Assembly: GCA_030737835.1 (NCBI GenBank)
Contig: CM060855.1
Span: 5,946,478 to 6,010,477 of the forward strand
DNA from: Acorus gramineus
Lineage: Eukaryota; Streptophyta; Magnoliopsida; Acorales; Acoraceae
Length of the DNA stretch: 64,000 bases
Reading direction: 5' to 3'
Made by a program: the position numbers and the translations under genes. This document shows, piece after piece, positions 23,680-35,500 of this stretch. Below the pieces are notes generated by a model that saw nothing but the letters and a program-made list of their open reading frames with translations, did no database searches and was not told the DNA's origin. The stretch's first letter is position 1, and every line of letters starts with the position of its first letter.

Positions 23680-25325
23680 CTATTGGTCATTGGAGAAAGC
23701 ATGGATAATCTCTGAGTAGAAATCCCAATTTGGATCTGCATCTGTTATTGCAGGCTGGCCGAAAGGATGGGAAGCGACATATGAAGGAATATCTTCAGCC
23801 TCAGCTAGGCCGTCCAAGAAAACCCTCAGCTCTCCTCCTAATCCTGAAAAACATTTAGGACAACATTTAAGATTGAGCTCACTTATATCAAGTTCTTCAT
23901 ACTTTGCAAAATTTAATGAAGACAACAAGAAAATTTATTCACATGTGTAGTGAATCTTTTGGCTTGCAGGCCTAACTGTGCTGCATATGAGGTCTAATAG
24001 AAACAGTTTTGGATTGGTCTAACAATGGAAGAAGTTTGAATTGTTGCACGGTGAGACAGAGGCATATGGGTGATTTAAGGAAGATTTATTAATTTTAGAT
24101 GTAGATTTATCTGCATTTATATACAGTCAATGGGCTAAAAGGTTTCAATGGAGATTCTGCTTTAACACTAGGTGATATTGACAATGCTATAGAATGCAAG
24201 AACATATTGTATAATGAAACTAAATTGGCTTTTTTTTACTTGGTAAATAAAAATCATAAAATTATGTTTAGATTCATTAGGTTCTTACTTTTACAATAAT
24301 CTGCACAACATTAGCATTGATAGAGTTTCAAGTATATGAAAGAAACCCATATGAAAGAAAGCCTTACCCAAACCATCATCATCAACATGCTCCACTGCAT
24401 ACGGAGAGGGAAAAATCACTGAGTTTGGCTGCACATTTACAAGCAAACATATTCATTAATCAAATTTATCATTGTAGATCATAAAAAGTGTGGTTGATGG
24501 AGAATGCCAGACCATGGAATTTTACCGGGTTGAGCAGAGACTTGTAAGGTGAATCATCAATCAACAGAGTGTTTGATGAAGTGTATCTCCCTTTGGACCA
24601 TGGAAGGTCACAACTTTGGTTGTCCCATATCTTCTTGAGCTCCTTGAGAAAGAGAGGTTTGTGTCTGTCCTCTATGGTCTTCATCCCTGTATTAGTACAA
24701 TCACTCTGATCCTGCAAGAACCTATAAACATCAACTACAAGTGCAAGAGAAGGAAAGAAAAGAAAAAAGAAATCTGTTCTTGGACATGCTTACCCAGATA
24801 AACAAAAGCCTGCATTTTAGCTCGCCCAAGGCACAGGTAATTGCACCTTCAACATTTCTCCTGTGAAAAGCATCAAAGACTCGAACTTTAGAAGAAATCC
24901 TCAGAAGCAATGAAAGATGAAAGAGAGAAAGGAAACAAAGAGACTGACTTTTGAGCAGAAGACCATATGCCCACATCGAATCTCTGGAAGCAGAACCGAA
25001 GGAATTCATCACAGAACGGTCTCTTGAACACTGATGAACACAAAAGATGAGATTTTTACAGGTTGGGTAGTCTTTAAATCTAACAAAACAGAAACAATGG
25101 TGCAAATCGAGGAGACCCACCTACTTTTCTGCCGATGGTACCATCAGGACTTCGAGAATTCGGTATCTGGACCTTCTTCGACCTTGTGAAGGTGTGGACA
25201 AGCAACCCATTGAGATCAAGAACAAGCAGCTTCTTTGAATCGGTGATCTTCAACCTCTCAAGAACAAGTGGTAGTCTTTCGATGTCATCCTCGTTTTCCC
25301 TGTTCTTGCCAGGGATAACAGCCAT
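23680..25325 (-). CDS. FCP1/NIF-like HAD-superfamily protein, copy B (254 aa, six exons)
   Basis: Exons on the minus strand are 25325-25121, 25030-24949, 24860-24794, 24711-24526, 24428-24368 and 23843-23680. I chose the ATG at 25325 (MAVIPGKN) because copy D starts MAVISGKK; an in-frame ATG at 25346 would add seven residues. The same landmarks appear in order: LDLNGLLVH (again Asn for the second Asp), KRPFCDEFLRFCF, VGIWSSA, LLIDDSPYKSLLNP and DPNWDFYSEIIHAF. All splice sites look intact and there is no stop, so it is probably expressed. The sequence is closer to copy D than to A by eye. Confidence 0.88.
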
Positions 25326-25805
25326 TTGGGGACTGCTATGATGCAATAAACAACTCCCAGACTTTTCAGTACTTTCAGTACTTTTTTTGTTTTTAGATTC
25401 TTAAAAATATGGCAAAACACGGAGAGGTGACTGTTAACCTCGCCAACTCCGCGGAGAAGAGATTATCCTTCCGTTTTTGACATCTTGTCAGCTTTTGTTC
25501 ATTTTTATTCTTTTGATTTTGACTTGAATTTGTTACATCCATCTCGTCATAATTAATTCATGTACATGAATGATTTCCTCACTAGGAACTTTCTCAGTTC
25601 AGATCTAAGCCAATTCTGATACTATCAGTAGTATCATCCGTATCGAATTATATTATCAATTAATTAAACTATATTGATAGTGCAGTTTACTACATTGACA
25701 ATGCAATTCTCTGATAATATCAATGGTATCTAGACTCGTATTTCCTTTAATGTGAGAAAAAAAAAGAAATTTTTTTTAGATATTTTTTAAATAATAAAAT
25801 ATATT

Positions 25806-26430
25806 TTGAGCAATTTACATAAATAGCACAATTAGAAAGAATATTTACAAAACTAGCACCCCATGTAAATATTATCAAAAAGTTTTACTTGACCCGATCA
25901 AATTTTTGTTAAAAAGAAAACACCTGGGAGCCTTTGTTTTAAGTTGAAATCATTTTTTTTTTATTAAATATTAATTGTTGAGATTTTTTTTGCCTTGATT
26001 GAGAAGAGAGAAGATAATAGAAGATTTGTTTCTCTTTATCTGTATCTATTAAATTTTATTAAATTTTATTGGTTAAAAAAATAACATCTTTCATATATTT
26101 CTCCATCAAATTAAAAGCTTTATCCCTAAAAATCTTCCATGATTTTCTATCACAACTGAATATATTTTAAACAAAAAAACTCAATCCATTAAAATTTAAT
26201 ATAAAAAAATATATGTAATATCATTTAAAAACAAATGAGGCGTCATATATATATAGCGCTTCTTTTTAAAAAAACAAAAAAACAAAGGAGCGCATATATA
26301 TATGGCACCTCCGATGCTTAAAAAAAACGATCAACATTGACTAGTGCTATTTTTTGCAAATATTCGATCACCAATGCTATTTTTGTTAATATTCGATTTA
26401 TGGTTGCTATTTTTGCTGATTACCCATATA
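25806..26430. mobile_element. Possible MITE with imperfect terminal inverted repeats
   Basis: Left-end motifs (AAATAGCAC… GAATATTTACAAAACTAGCA) are matched in inverted orientation at the right end (TGCTATTTTTGTTAATATTC, TGCTATTTTTTGCAAATATTC). A strong internal palindrome lies at 26238-26310. Boundaries are approximate and I see no clear target-site duplication. Confidence 0.45.
26238..26310. repeat. Imperfect palindrome with GCGC-capped (AT)n arms
   Basis: GAGGCGTCATATATATATAG on the left is the near-reverse-complement of AGCGCATATATATATGGCAC plus CTC on the right, separated by an A/T-rich loop of about 25 bp. It would form a stable hairpin. It lies within the probable MITE. Confidence 0.7.
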
Positions 26431-27299
26431 TTTTTTTTATGAAAAAAAAGAGATTTATTTTATTAATTGAATATATATATTTATGTGTTTTGTATGTATT
26501 TTGAATAGAATATATATTGAGATAATGGCAAACATTGCTACAAATCTAGTTATATCAGTGCCCGAAAAATAAAATAAAAAAACATAATGTCATCTACTTG
26601 TCCATGATTATCAAATTTAATTTGTATTTTTGTCATTAATCACGTAACATCCTTGACGGATTCTAACATTTCATACATTGTTTAATAATGAGTTTACTAT
26701 ACAATGATAACAGGAAATGTATGCATAAAAAACAAGGGTTAATGAGAACTCAAGTTCTCGGGGTCATTTCATAGAGAAACAAAGCATTAGCAGAGTTGTC
26801 TGATTACTGTTTCAGAATCCACAACTCTTTTAAAGCTTCAGTAAATACTTCATAGGTTCATTTAGATAGTTTCTACAAAAATCAGGATTTCATATCCAAC
26901 TTTGAAGATGTTGGAGAGCAAGGTTTTCAAGAAGACCACTATCACATTAACCATATCATGCATTACCAATTCTAAATGGTACAAAAGGCAAGAACTTCTC
27001 TTTATGAATATACTAATACTATACAGTCCAATGAAATGAAAAGCAAAACAATGACTTGCTATTTTCAGAGCTCACTATATAGCTTTGTGCAGAAAAAAAA
27101 AATGCTTTTGTGTTGAAAAACAAATTACAAAATGAAGCAGATCCACCTAAAACAATGAAGAAGAAATCCGAAGTCTAGCCAAAAAAAGAAAAGAAAAAAA
27201 TGTGGCATGTGCTTACGCAGAATGCAACCTTAACTCCTGAAATGAATTTGAGAAAGGAAAAAAAAATCAGATTAAGACTCGCTAATCGCAAATGAGGAG

Positions 27300-28637
27300 A
27301 CCACCATTGCTTATTGGCATAAGCACGGATAATCCGAGAGTAGAATCCCCAATTTCGATCCGTAGATGTTATTGCAGGCTGGCCGAGAGGATGGGAAGCT
27401 ACATATGTTGGTACATCTTCAGCCTCAGCTAGTCCTTCCAAGAACATACACCCTCAGCTCTCCTTTTAGTCCTGATACAGAGATCACTAATTACATCAAT
27501 TTTGCATAATCTGAGTCTGACAACAAGAATAATTTTTTCATTAATCCATGCAGTGAATATTTTGATCTGTAGGCCTGATTGTGTTGCATATGAGGTCTAC
27601 AAACAAGAAGTTTGAATTGTTGCATGGTGTGACAGAGTTTCATGAGGACATACATAAAAAGAAAGCCCTTACCCAGACCATCATCATGCACGTGCACCAC
27701 CATGTATGGATGAGGGAAAATCGCATTGTTTGTTTGGCTGCACATCGATTTACAAGCAAACAAACATATTTGTGTAAATTCAAGATATGATATATACATG
27801 ATATTGGTGACATCTGTGTTGGCATTTCTGAAAAAGCACTCTATATATATGATCCTATATATAGAGAATGAATATATGTCGGGTTGAGTAGAGCCGTGTA
27901 AGGTGAATCATCAATCAACAGAGTGTTTGATGAAGAGTATCTCCCTTTGGACCATGGAAGGTCAGAACTTTCATTGTCCCAGATCTTCTTCAGCTCCTCA
28001 AGAAAGAGTGGCTTGTGCCTGTTCTCTATGGTCCTGAACCCTGTGTCAGTACAATCACTCTGATCCTGCAACAACCCATGCAAATAAAACAAAAACATTG
28101 CATGCATGTCAATCAACTTGTACAGTAGATGAAAACAAAAACAAAAAGAAATAAATAGAATATTTACACACCCAAGTAAACATAAGTCTTGTTCTTAAGT
28201 CACCCAAGGCACAGGTGATCACATTGGTATTTTGACCAAAAATACATGATTCAATATTTCATAATGTGTTGTAACCGGCTCCATTTAATTGCATGTGTTT
28301 TGGAGGTTACACTCACATATAAATGATTTATTATTACAAGCTTGAATGGAAATTAAATGCTTGAGTTACAAAATATCATATTGGCTTTGAAATGCTTATA
28401 ACGGTCAGCGTGTGTTTTGGAAGATTAGAAATGCTCAATTTCATGCCTTCAATATTCAATGATAGTGCGTTTAATATGTGGCGGTTTTCGGCCGACTGTA
28501 CAATCAGGTCTTCGTGAATTGGGTATCTTGACCTGCTTCGACCTCATGAAGGTGTGCACGAGCAACCCATTGAGATCAAGAACAAGCAGCTTCTTTGAAT
28601 CGCTGATCGTCAGCTTTTCGACGTCAAAGGAAGCCAT
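27300..28637 (-). pseudogene. FCP1/NIF-like copy C, broken
   Basis: On the minus strand, exon 1 (from MASFDVEK at 28637) still has LDLNGLLVH but is shortened at its start and lacks the donor after VGRK. Exon 2 (the KRPFCDEF…IWSSA part) is missing; about 250 bp of unrelated sequence takes its place. A piece of exon 3 (VITCALGDL…) remains near 28160-28225 with no clear acceptor. Exon 4 is well preserved (LLIDDSPYTALLNP), but its donor GT is now AC (27889-27890). Exon 5 has a 4-nt insertion after CCAAAC, and exon 6 another 4-nt insertion near 27446; both shift the frame. The normal C-terminal stop is gone. It cannot make the family protein. Its 5' flank is an inverted copy of that of copy D. Confidence 0.88.
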
Positions 28638-28654
28638 GTTGGGATTGATTCGAT

Positions 28655-29400
28655 GAAAAGACGGGTTGTTGTTCTTGTTTGTGTGTTTATATATATAGAT
28701 TGAGAATTCAAATTTTCATTTAATTTTGAATTCCAACTGAACTAATCCAACTGTCTGTCATGGAAATTCGTGTTTTAACTGCTGATGTGTCTCTTAATAG
28801 TTAACACGCCTGTCTGTCATTAATGAATTGTCTCTCATTAGTTGATTAAGTTTTTTTTTTCAGATATTGCATTTGAAAATTTAGGGAGTTAAAAATAATT
28901 TTTTTTTGTTAAATAATACACGGAAGGGACTTTAAATTCATTTAATTTGTCATTCCATTTTCATTTTGTAAAGCTAGGAGGATCTTATAATAATTACATT
29001 ATTATATTTATAGGGTGGTTTTTTGCATGTATTTGAGATGACGTATGAAATGTAACTTGTGATGTTGAAATTTGGAAATCCATGCAAATAGACAAATATT
29101 TGAAACACATGCAAAACTTTATTATAAAAATTAAAATCCCATTGAGGGCATTTCGGTAATTCAGCACTGTTTTGTTCGTGTGTGTCGGGGAATTTCAGAC
29201 AAAACATTCTCTTTAGCTGTCAATATTACACACTACCCAAAAAAGATCTCATTTTGAATTTTTTGTGTTTTAATTAGTGTGAACAGACACTTCATTGAAA
29301 ACACGAATTCCCATGACAGACAGTTGGATTAGTTCCCTTGGAATTCAAAATTACATCAAAATTTGAATTCTTTAACACACTGTATATAAGAGATCGATCA
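28655..29400. repeat. Inverted promoter duplication between copies C and D
   Basis: The segment 28700-28765 (upstream of copy C, minus strand) is the inverted counterpart of 29300-29370 (upstream of copy D). Shared blocks include ATTAATCCAACTGTCTGTCATGG-type sequence in opposite orientations. Copies C and D are therefore head to head, and the whole gene unit was duplicated in inverted orientation. A third, direct copy of the D-side promoter lies at about 31728-32060. Confidence 0.8.
29383..29390 (+). promoter_or_regulatory. TATA box of phosphatase-like copy D
   Basis: TATATAAG lies 64 bp upstream of the ATG at 29454. The equivalent sequence is present upstream of relic E. Confidence 0.5.
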
Positions 29401-29453
29401 GAGAACTGTATAACAAAAAAAAAACTCATCTTTGCATCTTTTCAGTCCTAACA

Positions 29454-31037
29454 ATGGCTGTTATCTCCGGCAAGAAATGGGTTTCTGCGACGAGCGACGA
29501 TGACGATGGTGGAAGCGCTTCCGTTGACGTCGAAGAGCTTCTGGAGCTCAAGAGGCTGACGATCACCGATTCAAAGAAGCTGCTTGTTCTTGATCTCAAT
29601 GGATTGCTCGTGCACACCTTCATGAGGTCGAAGAAGGTCCAGATTCCGAATTCACGAAGACCTGATGCAATCGTCGGTAAAAAACGAGGTGGGTCTCCTA
29701 GATTTTTTTGTCTTGTTAGTTTTAGAGATTACCCAACCTGTCAAAATCTCAACTTTTTGTGTTCTTCAGTGTTCAAGAGACCGTTCTGTGATGAGTTCCT
29801 ACGCTTCTGCTTCCAGAGATTCGATGTGGGCATATGGTCTTCTGCTATAAAGTCAGTCCCCTGTTTCATTCTCTCTTTCATCTTTCTCTGCTTCTGAGGA
29901 TTTCTTCTAAATTTTGAATCTTTGATGATTTTCACAGGAGAAATGTTGAAGGTGTGATCGACTGTGCTTTGGGCGAGCTGAGATCCAGACTTGTGTTTAT
30001 CTGGGTGTGTAAATATTCAATATTTTGCATGTCAACGATTAGATTTCTTTTTGTTTCTTCTAATGGACAAGTATTTATGTTTTTTTATATGGGGTTGTTG
30101 CAGGATCAGAGTGATTGTACTAACACAGGCTTGAAGACAATAAATGACCCAAAGAAACCTCTTTTTCTCAAAGAGCTGAAGAAGATCTGGGACAATGAAA
30201 GTTCTTACCTTCCATGGTCCAAAGGGAGATACTCTTCTTCATCAAACACTCTGTTGATTGATGATTCACCTTACAAGGCTCTACTCAACCCGGTATATAT
30301 TCATTCTCTATATATAGATCACACTTTAGGACATATAACGACATTTAATCTCTTTCTGTGGATATTTCTGTCACACGCATATTCAATATCATATGTATAT
30401 ATATAGATTGCTTTATCAGAAATGCCATCACAGATGTTACCCATATCATGTATATATCATATCTTGAAATTACACTTTTTGGAAAATGAGATGAACAAAT
30501 ATGTTTGTTTGCTTGTAAATCAATGTGCAGGCAAACACTGCGATTTTCCCTCATCCATACATGGTGGAGCACGTGGATGATGATGGTTTGGGTAAGGATT
30601 TCTTTCATGTCCTCATGATACTCATTATCAATGTTAATGCATTGTCATTGCATGAGCATGAATATAACAAAACCTGCTGAACAAGGGGCATTAATTGAGT
30701 GTAGGTAACTGCTGCTAAATCTGCACCAAAAATTGAAAATCTTCCTAATATAATGATATTCTTGTCTCACCATGCACAACTCAAAACTTTTTTATTGAAT
30801 TTTCTTGTTGTCAGAATTATTTTTATGCAAAAAATGAAGAAAAAAAAAATGATGCGGGTGAACTCTTTATCAGGACCGCAAGGAGAGATGAGGATGTTCT
30901 TGGAAGGCCTAGCTGATGCTGAAGATGTACCATCATATGTTGCTGCTAATCCTTTCGGCCAGCCTGCGATAACAGCCACAGATCCAAATTGGGACTTCTA
31001 CTCTCAGATCATCTATTCTCTCTCTAATGACCATTAG
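29454..31037 (+). CDS. FCP1/NIF-like HAD-superfamily protein, copy D (265 aa, six exons)
   Basis: Exons are 29454-29688, 29770-29851, 29938-30004, 30104-30292, 30531-30591 and 30874-31037; all junctions are GT..AG and phases agree. The N-terminus (MAVISGKKW, then an Asp-rich stretch) is followed by LDLNGLLVH, KRPFCDEFLRFCF, VGIWSSA, LLIDDSPYKALLNP and DPNWDFYSQIIYSL. One extra Ser in a serine run makes exon 4 three bases longer than in A and B. As in the other copies, the second catalytic Asp is Asn. All motifs are intact, so I take it as functional at the protein level, possibly as a pseudophosphatase. Confidence 0.88.
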
Positions 31038-31699
31038 TCTTCTCATCTGCAATCCGCCAGTCTTGATCTGCTTTTCCTTTTTCAATTTCAGTTCACCAAT
31101 TGAGATTGCTTGATTAGCCATCACTAATATTAAGATTGTTTAATTAGACTTTGTATTTCTTTTTCATGTTTTAGGTGGCTCTGCTTCATTTTGTAATGTG
31201 TTTCCAACACAGAAGCATTTTGTTTTTTTTCTGCATAAAGCTATGTAGCTCTGAAAAAGCAAGTTAGTGTTTTGTTTTTCCATTTCTGTGGACTATGTAG
31301 AATATTCATAAAGAGAAGTTCTTGCCTTTTGTTTTGTACCATTTAGAATTGGTAATGCATGATGTGGTTAATCTGGACACTGGTCTCCTTAAAACCCTGC
31401 TCTCCAATATCCAGAGTCAAAGCTGGAAATGAAAATTGAAGGTGTTTTGTAATATTATGCATGGATCATTATCACAAAATATGGTATTTACTTGGATGAT
31501 CTAATAACAGAATAGAAATGCATGTATAGTGATCGCATAATAGTATTGCAGTGTTTATTCAATATCTTGGATTCATAGCCAAGAAGAAAGAAAAAAAACC
31601 AATAATTTATCAAAATAGAAAAATTTAATCAAATTTATATGTTTTATTTTTTTTTCCCTTTCTGCATATTTGGTACACTTGTTAAAAGGCTCTTTGAGT
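31038..31699. other. Downstream flank of copy D
   Basis: There is no gene. The stretch to about 31400 is shared in inverted orientation with the flank of copy C (26960-27300). A segment near 31590-31690 recurs at about 32195-32340, so direct repeats bracket relic E. Confidence 0.6.
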
Positions 31700-32190
31700 T
31701 TAAGAATTGGGTATCTTGACCTGCTTCGACCAAATATTTGAAACACATGCAAAACTTTATTATAAAATTAAAATCCCATTAAGGGCATTTCGGTGATTCA
31801 GCACTGTTTGTTCGTGTGTGTCGGGGAATTTCAGACAAAACATTACACACTCCCCAAAAAAGATCTCATTTTGAATTTTTTATGAGTTTTAATTAGTGTG
31901 AACAGACACTTCATTAATTGTAAACACCAATTCCCATGACATACAGTTGTATTAGTTCCCTTGGAATTCAAAATTAAATCAAAATTTGAATTCTTTAACA
32001 CACCATATATATGAGATAGATCAGAGATACTCTCTGTATAACAAGAAAAGAAAAAAAAGCTGCTTGTTCTTGATCTCAATGGGTTGCTTGTCGAAGAAGG
32101 TCCAGATTCCGAATTAAGACCTGATGCAATCGTCGGAAAAAAACAAGGTGGGTCTCCTCGATTTGTTTGTCTTTTTTTTCTCAATACCTT
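31700..32190 (+). pseudogene. Relic E: promoter plus partial exon 1 of the FCP1/NIF-like family
   Basis: From about 31728 the sequence follows the promoter of copy D, including the TATA region. It then joins a fragment of exon 1 at 32058 (KLLVLDLNGLLV followed directly by SKKVQIPN-type sequence). The normal start codon and N-terminal codons are missing, bases within exon 1 are deleted, and exons 2-6 are absent. Immediately before it (31703-31730) is a piece of exon 1 matching copy C in the opposite sense. It is a rearranged, non-functional fragment. Confidence 0.85.
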
Positions 32191-32504
32191 GAGAAAAAAA
32201 AAACACCAATAATTTGATGGCATGAAATCATGTAATCACATATATATGGTTTGTTTTGCTTCCCTTTATACATATTTAGTACACTTGTTATAGTACACTC
32301 TCTGACTCACCCCAAAATAAATTAAAAGGCACTTTGATATTGGGAAACAATTTTGTTTTCTCTACCAAAATTGCATGGGAATGGTTATTGCATCTTCACA
32401 ACCAGACTTGTGAATTTGCAAAGGCATGATGAGCAGGTGTTATGTCTTCAATGCCTATTGCCTATGGAATTAAAGATTAGACGAGTCGCCGTGCAATTCA
32501 ATTT

Positions 32505-35500
32505 TCATGTGAATAGCATTTTAAGTTCCTCGATACGAGCAGATCGAACTTCTTGATCGGTAAGTGCCCCAGAGATCATCCTCTGCTTCCGCGCTTGCAC
32601 AGCTTCCATCCTTTCCTCCACAGTTCCCTACAATAGAACATATCAGCCACATCAGAGCAAGTCAATGATGAAGCATCACAACAGATATGATGAACGCACA
32701 AAAGTCACCTTCACAATGAACCGTTTGATGGTAACACTTTTAGTTTGGCCAATTCGATGAATGCGCATGACAGCTTGCTCCTCGACGGCTGGGTTCCACC
32801 ATGGGTCCTATGGGTAGATTGAATGACAGAGCGATGAAAACTTGATAAGATCACAACAATCTACTTGGAAACTTTTTCATGCAAGATAGAACGACGTGGC
32901 ATAACATGTTGCAACAGGAATGACTGTACTAATATTGAATATGTTAGTAAGCAATTAAGCAGATAGGAAAAATATGTCTTTCTACATTTATTCTTCAGAA
33001 ACGCGAGCATCCTCAGAAAGAACATTGAGCTTAGGCATTTTAGCATATCCTAGGGTCAATATCTAAGAGTTGAAGGGCCTCTATTAAGTCTTCCGTATAA
33101 ATATTACATTGCTTAAAGCAGTATAAAAATTTTCCTTTTAGGATGTCAAATCTGAAACTGAGTGGTGACGGCCTTCAACTTTATCAGCACAGAATGACCT
33201 TTTTATGTTTCACCCTTTACCAAAAATTATATAATCACTATGGTCTAAGACACTAATATTTTGTTCAAAAGCATGTGAGCAAATAATCTCCATCATGACC
33301 CAAATGGTAAATCATCTAACCATGAGAAATGCATTTGAGGCTGCTGTAAGATTTATTCCAACACCGCCAGCTTTTAAAGACATGAGTAGAACCTGCATTG
33401 AGAAAAACCAGATTAAACCTAGTGGAAGGATAAATGAAAAGAACATTAGTACATGTAGCATTAAAAGAAATTCTTTGTACTCACTGAGATGTTGCTGTCT
33501 TCAGTGAATTGGTTTATTACTCTTTCTCTTTGTTGCTGATTTAATGTACCATCCAACCGAAGAAATGTAAAATTGCACCTGAAATCAAATAAGACAGAAT
33601 GCAGGGAATATGAAAATCTTGTCTGAAACATTTTTTGCAAAATATAACTCGAATGGGGACTGTGGATAGTATACACAATGCTTCTGAGATAATAAGCTCA
33701 TGGCCATCCATAACAAGGTCCGTTAAAGGAATAAAAGAGGACAATTAGTGAACTAGCCACCTTTTATGATTTTTTGACCGAGAATCTACTAAATGTTGCG
33801 TAATACGTATGAGCAAATTTTAAGAAGTCATGTATCAATGAAGACAACTCTATCACCATCAAACTCAACCAGCTTGTCACATAAAAGTCATTATATCACA
33901 TAAAATCAAATATTACACAAAATCAAAAGAAAACTACATAAAAAGTGACAAGGGAACTTTATCAATAAACACTGCACACCTATGGAGGGGAATTTGCATA
34001 AGGTCCAGAAAAGCAGTCCACTGGCTGAATACAATGCTCTTAGATCCAGATGAGCGGAGTAATTCTAATTCATGGAGAAGCATAGACACCTTGGAGGATT
34101 CTACCCAGTTCTTTTCAACATCAATTTGAAATCGGCTCTCTGTAGGAGCGGTAATGAGATCTTGCCTATTAATGGTTTTCCTGTACAAAAGAAGAAAGTT
34201 TTTTGGGATATATATATAAGCTACTTTACTGCACAAAACATATGATAAGCAATGACATGGAAAAATGGGTATTGAGGCAATAATCAGATACCTACAAACT
34301 GGACAGACACCAGATGTTGCATTCCGCCAACTTGCCAGGAGACATTCTCGGCACAGGCGGTGAGCACAAGGCGTCAACACCGCATCTTCGAATGCCTCAA
34401 GGCATATGGGGCACTCTCCTTTCTCTCCTTTACGGATATCATCCACAACTTCCTGAATATATGCCGGTGAAGGCACATCATTTGAATCTGCATCCTGACC
34501 GCCTTTAAGGAAACGTTTGGCAAGCTTATTTAAATCCGAAAATTCTTGTGTATCACCACGGCTGGACAAATTAAAGCAACCCATCACTATGCATGGAGAT
34601 ACTAAATTCCGGGAAAAAGTGTGAAGACTAATGCATCCATAATAGGCAATATTTCCACGCATGGAATGTGACATAACATAGAATGACTTCTAAAATATGA
34701 CTCAATTTTGATTTGTTGTATTTTAAACTGAGTGTACATCGAAGTGTGAAGTGAAACATAAAATTTGTTTTGATAATAGTTACAGGTTAGAATTGAACCA
34801 CAAAACAGTTGGATGCTCTAGGAATCATGATAAAACAAAATGACCAAGTGAAAGCATACCTCATCACAAGAAATGGATGATCACAACACTGACGAAGGCG
34901 TAAAAGTAGCTCTAATATTGAAGCATAGTTATGAAGTACCCGTCCTTGCTCAACAAACTGATCAAACTTCACCTGAATAAAGATCAATAGACAAATTGAG
35001 GTAAGCCCACATAACTGGTCAGCAAGACGAGAACTCAGCTTGTTAGGTAGAGACATACAGGGGAGAGGGAGAGAGAAACTTACCTTGGATCTTTTAAACA
35101 AGGCCTCATAAAAATCCTTTTCCGCAGCACTGAGTTCAAAATAGACTACTTGAACATCTGCTGGAGGGAGAACAAGGATTGGCCTGCAACCAAAAATACA
35201 ATAAGAAACATGAAAGAGATGCTGGAAGGACCAAATATTCTAATTTTTTTGCTTACTTTCCCTCCTTATCTGTACTGGATTTTGTTCTTCTCAACATGAT
35301 CGGCCTTAAAATGGACTGGATTAGCTTCAATGCGCGTTCATTTCCTTCCTCAAAAGGCTTTTGAATGAGTTTATTCCACCTTTCAGAAAGAAAGAAGTCA
35401 AGCATGAAGAACATAGCACCACAATATATATAACTAGTCACTGTCAGCAGAAGAGATGTTGGTCAAAAAAGGGGAACCTATAAATGAGATTATAAAATGA

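Larger units (their letters stand above)
25347..26960. other. Intergenic DNA between copies B and C
   Basis: There is no gene. The stretch holds the upstream region of copy B and a probable MITE (about 25806-26430). The last part, near 26960, begins to resemble the downstream flank of copy D (31300-31380, inverted), marking the end of the copy C duplication unit. Confidence 0.55.
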
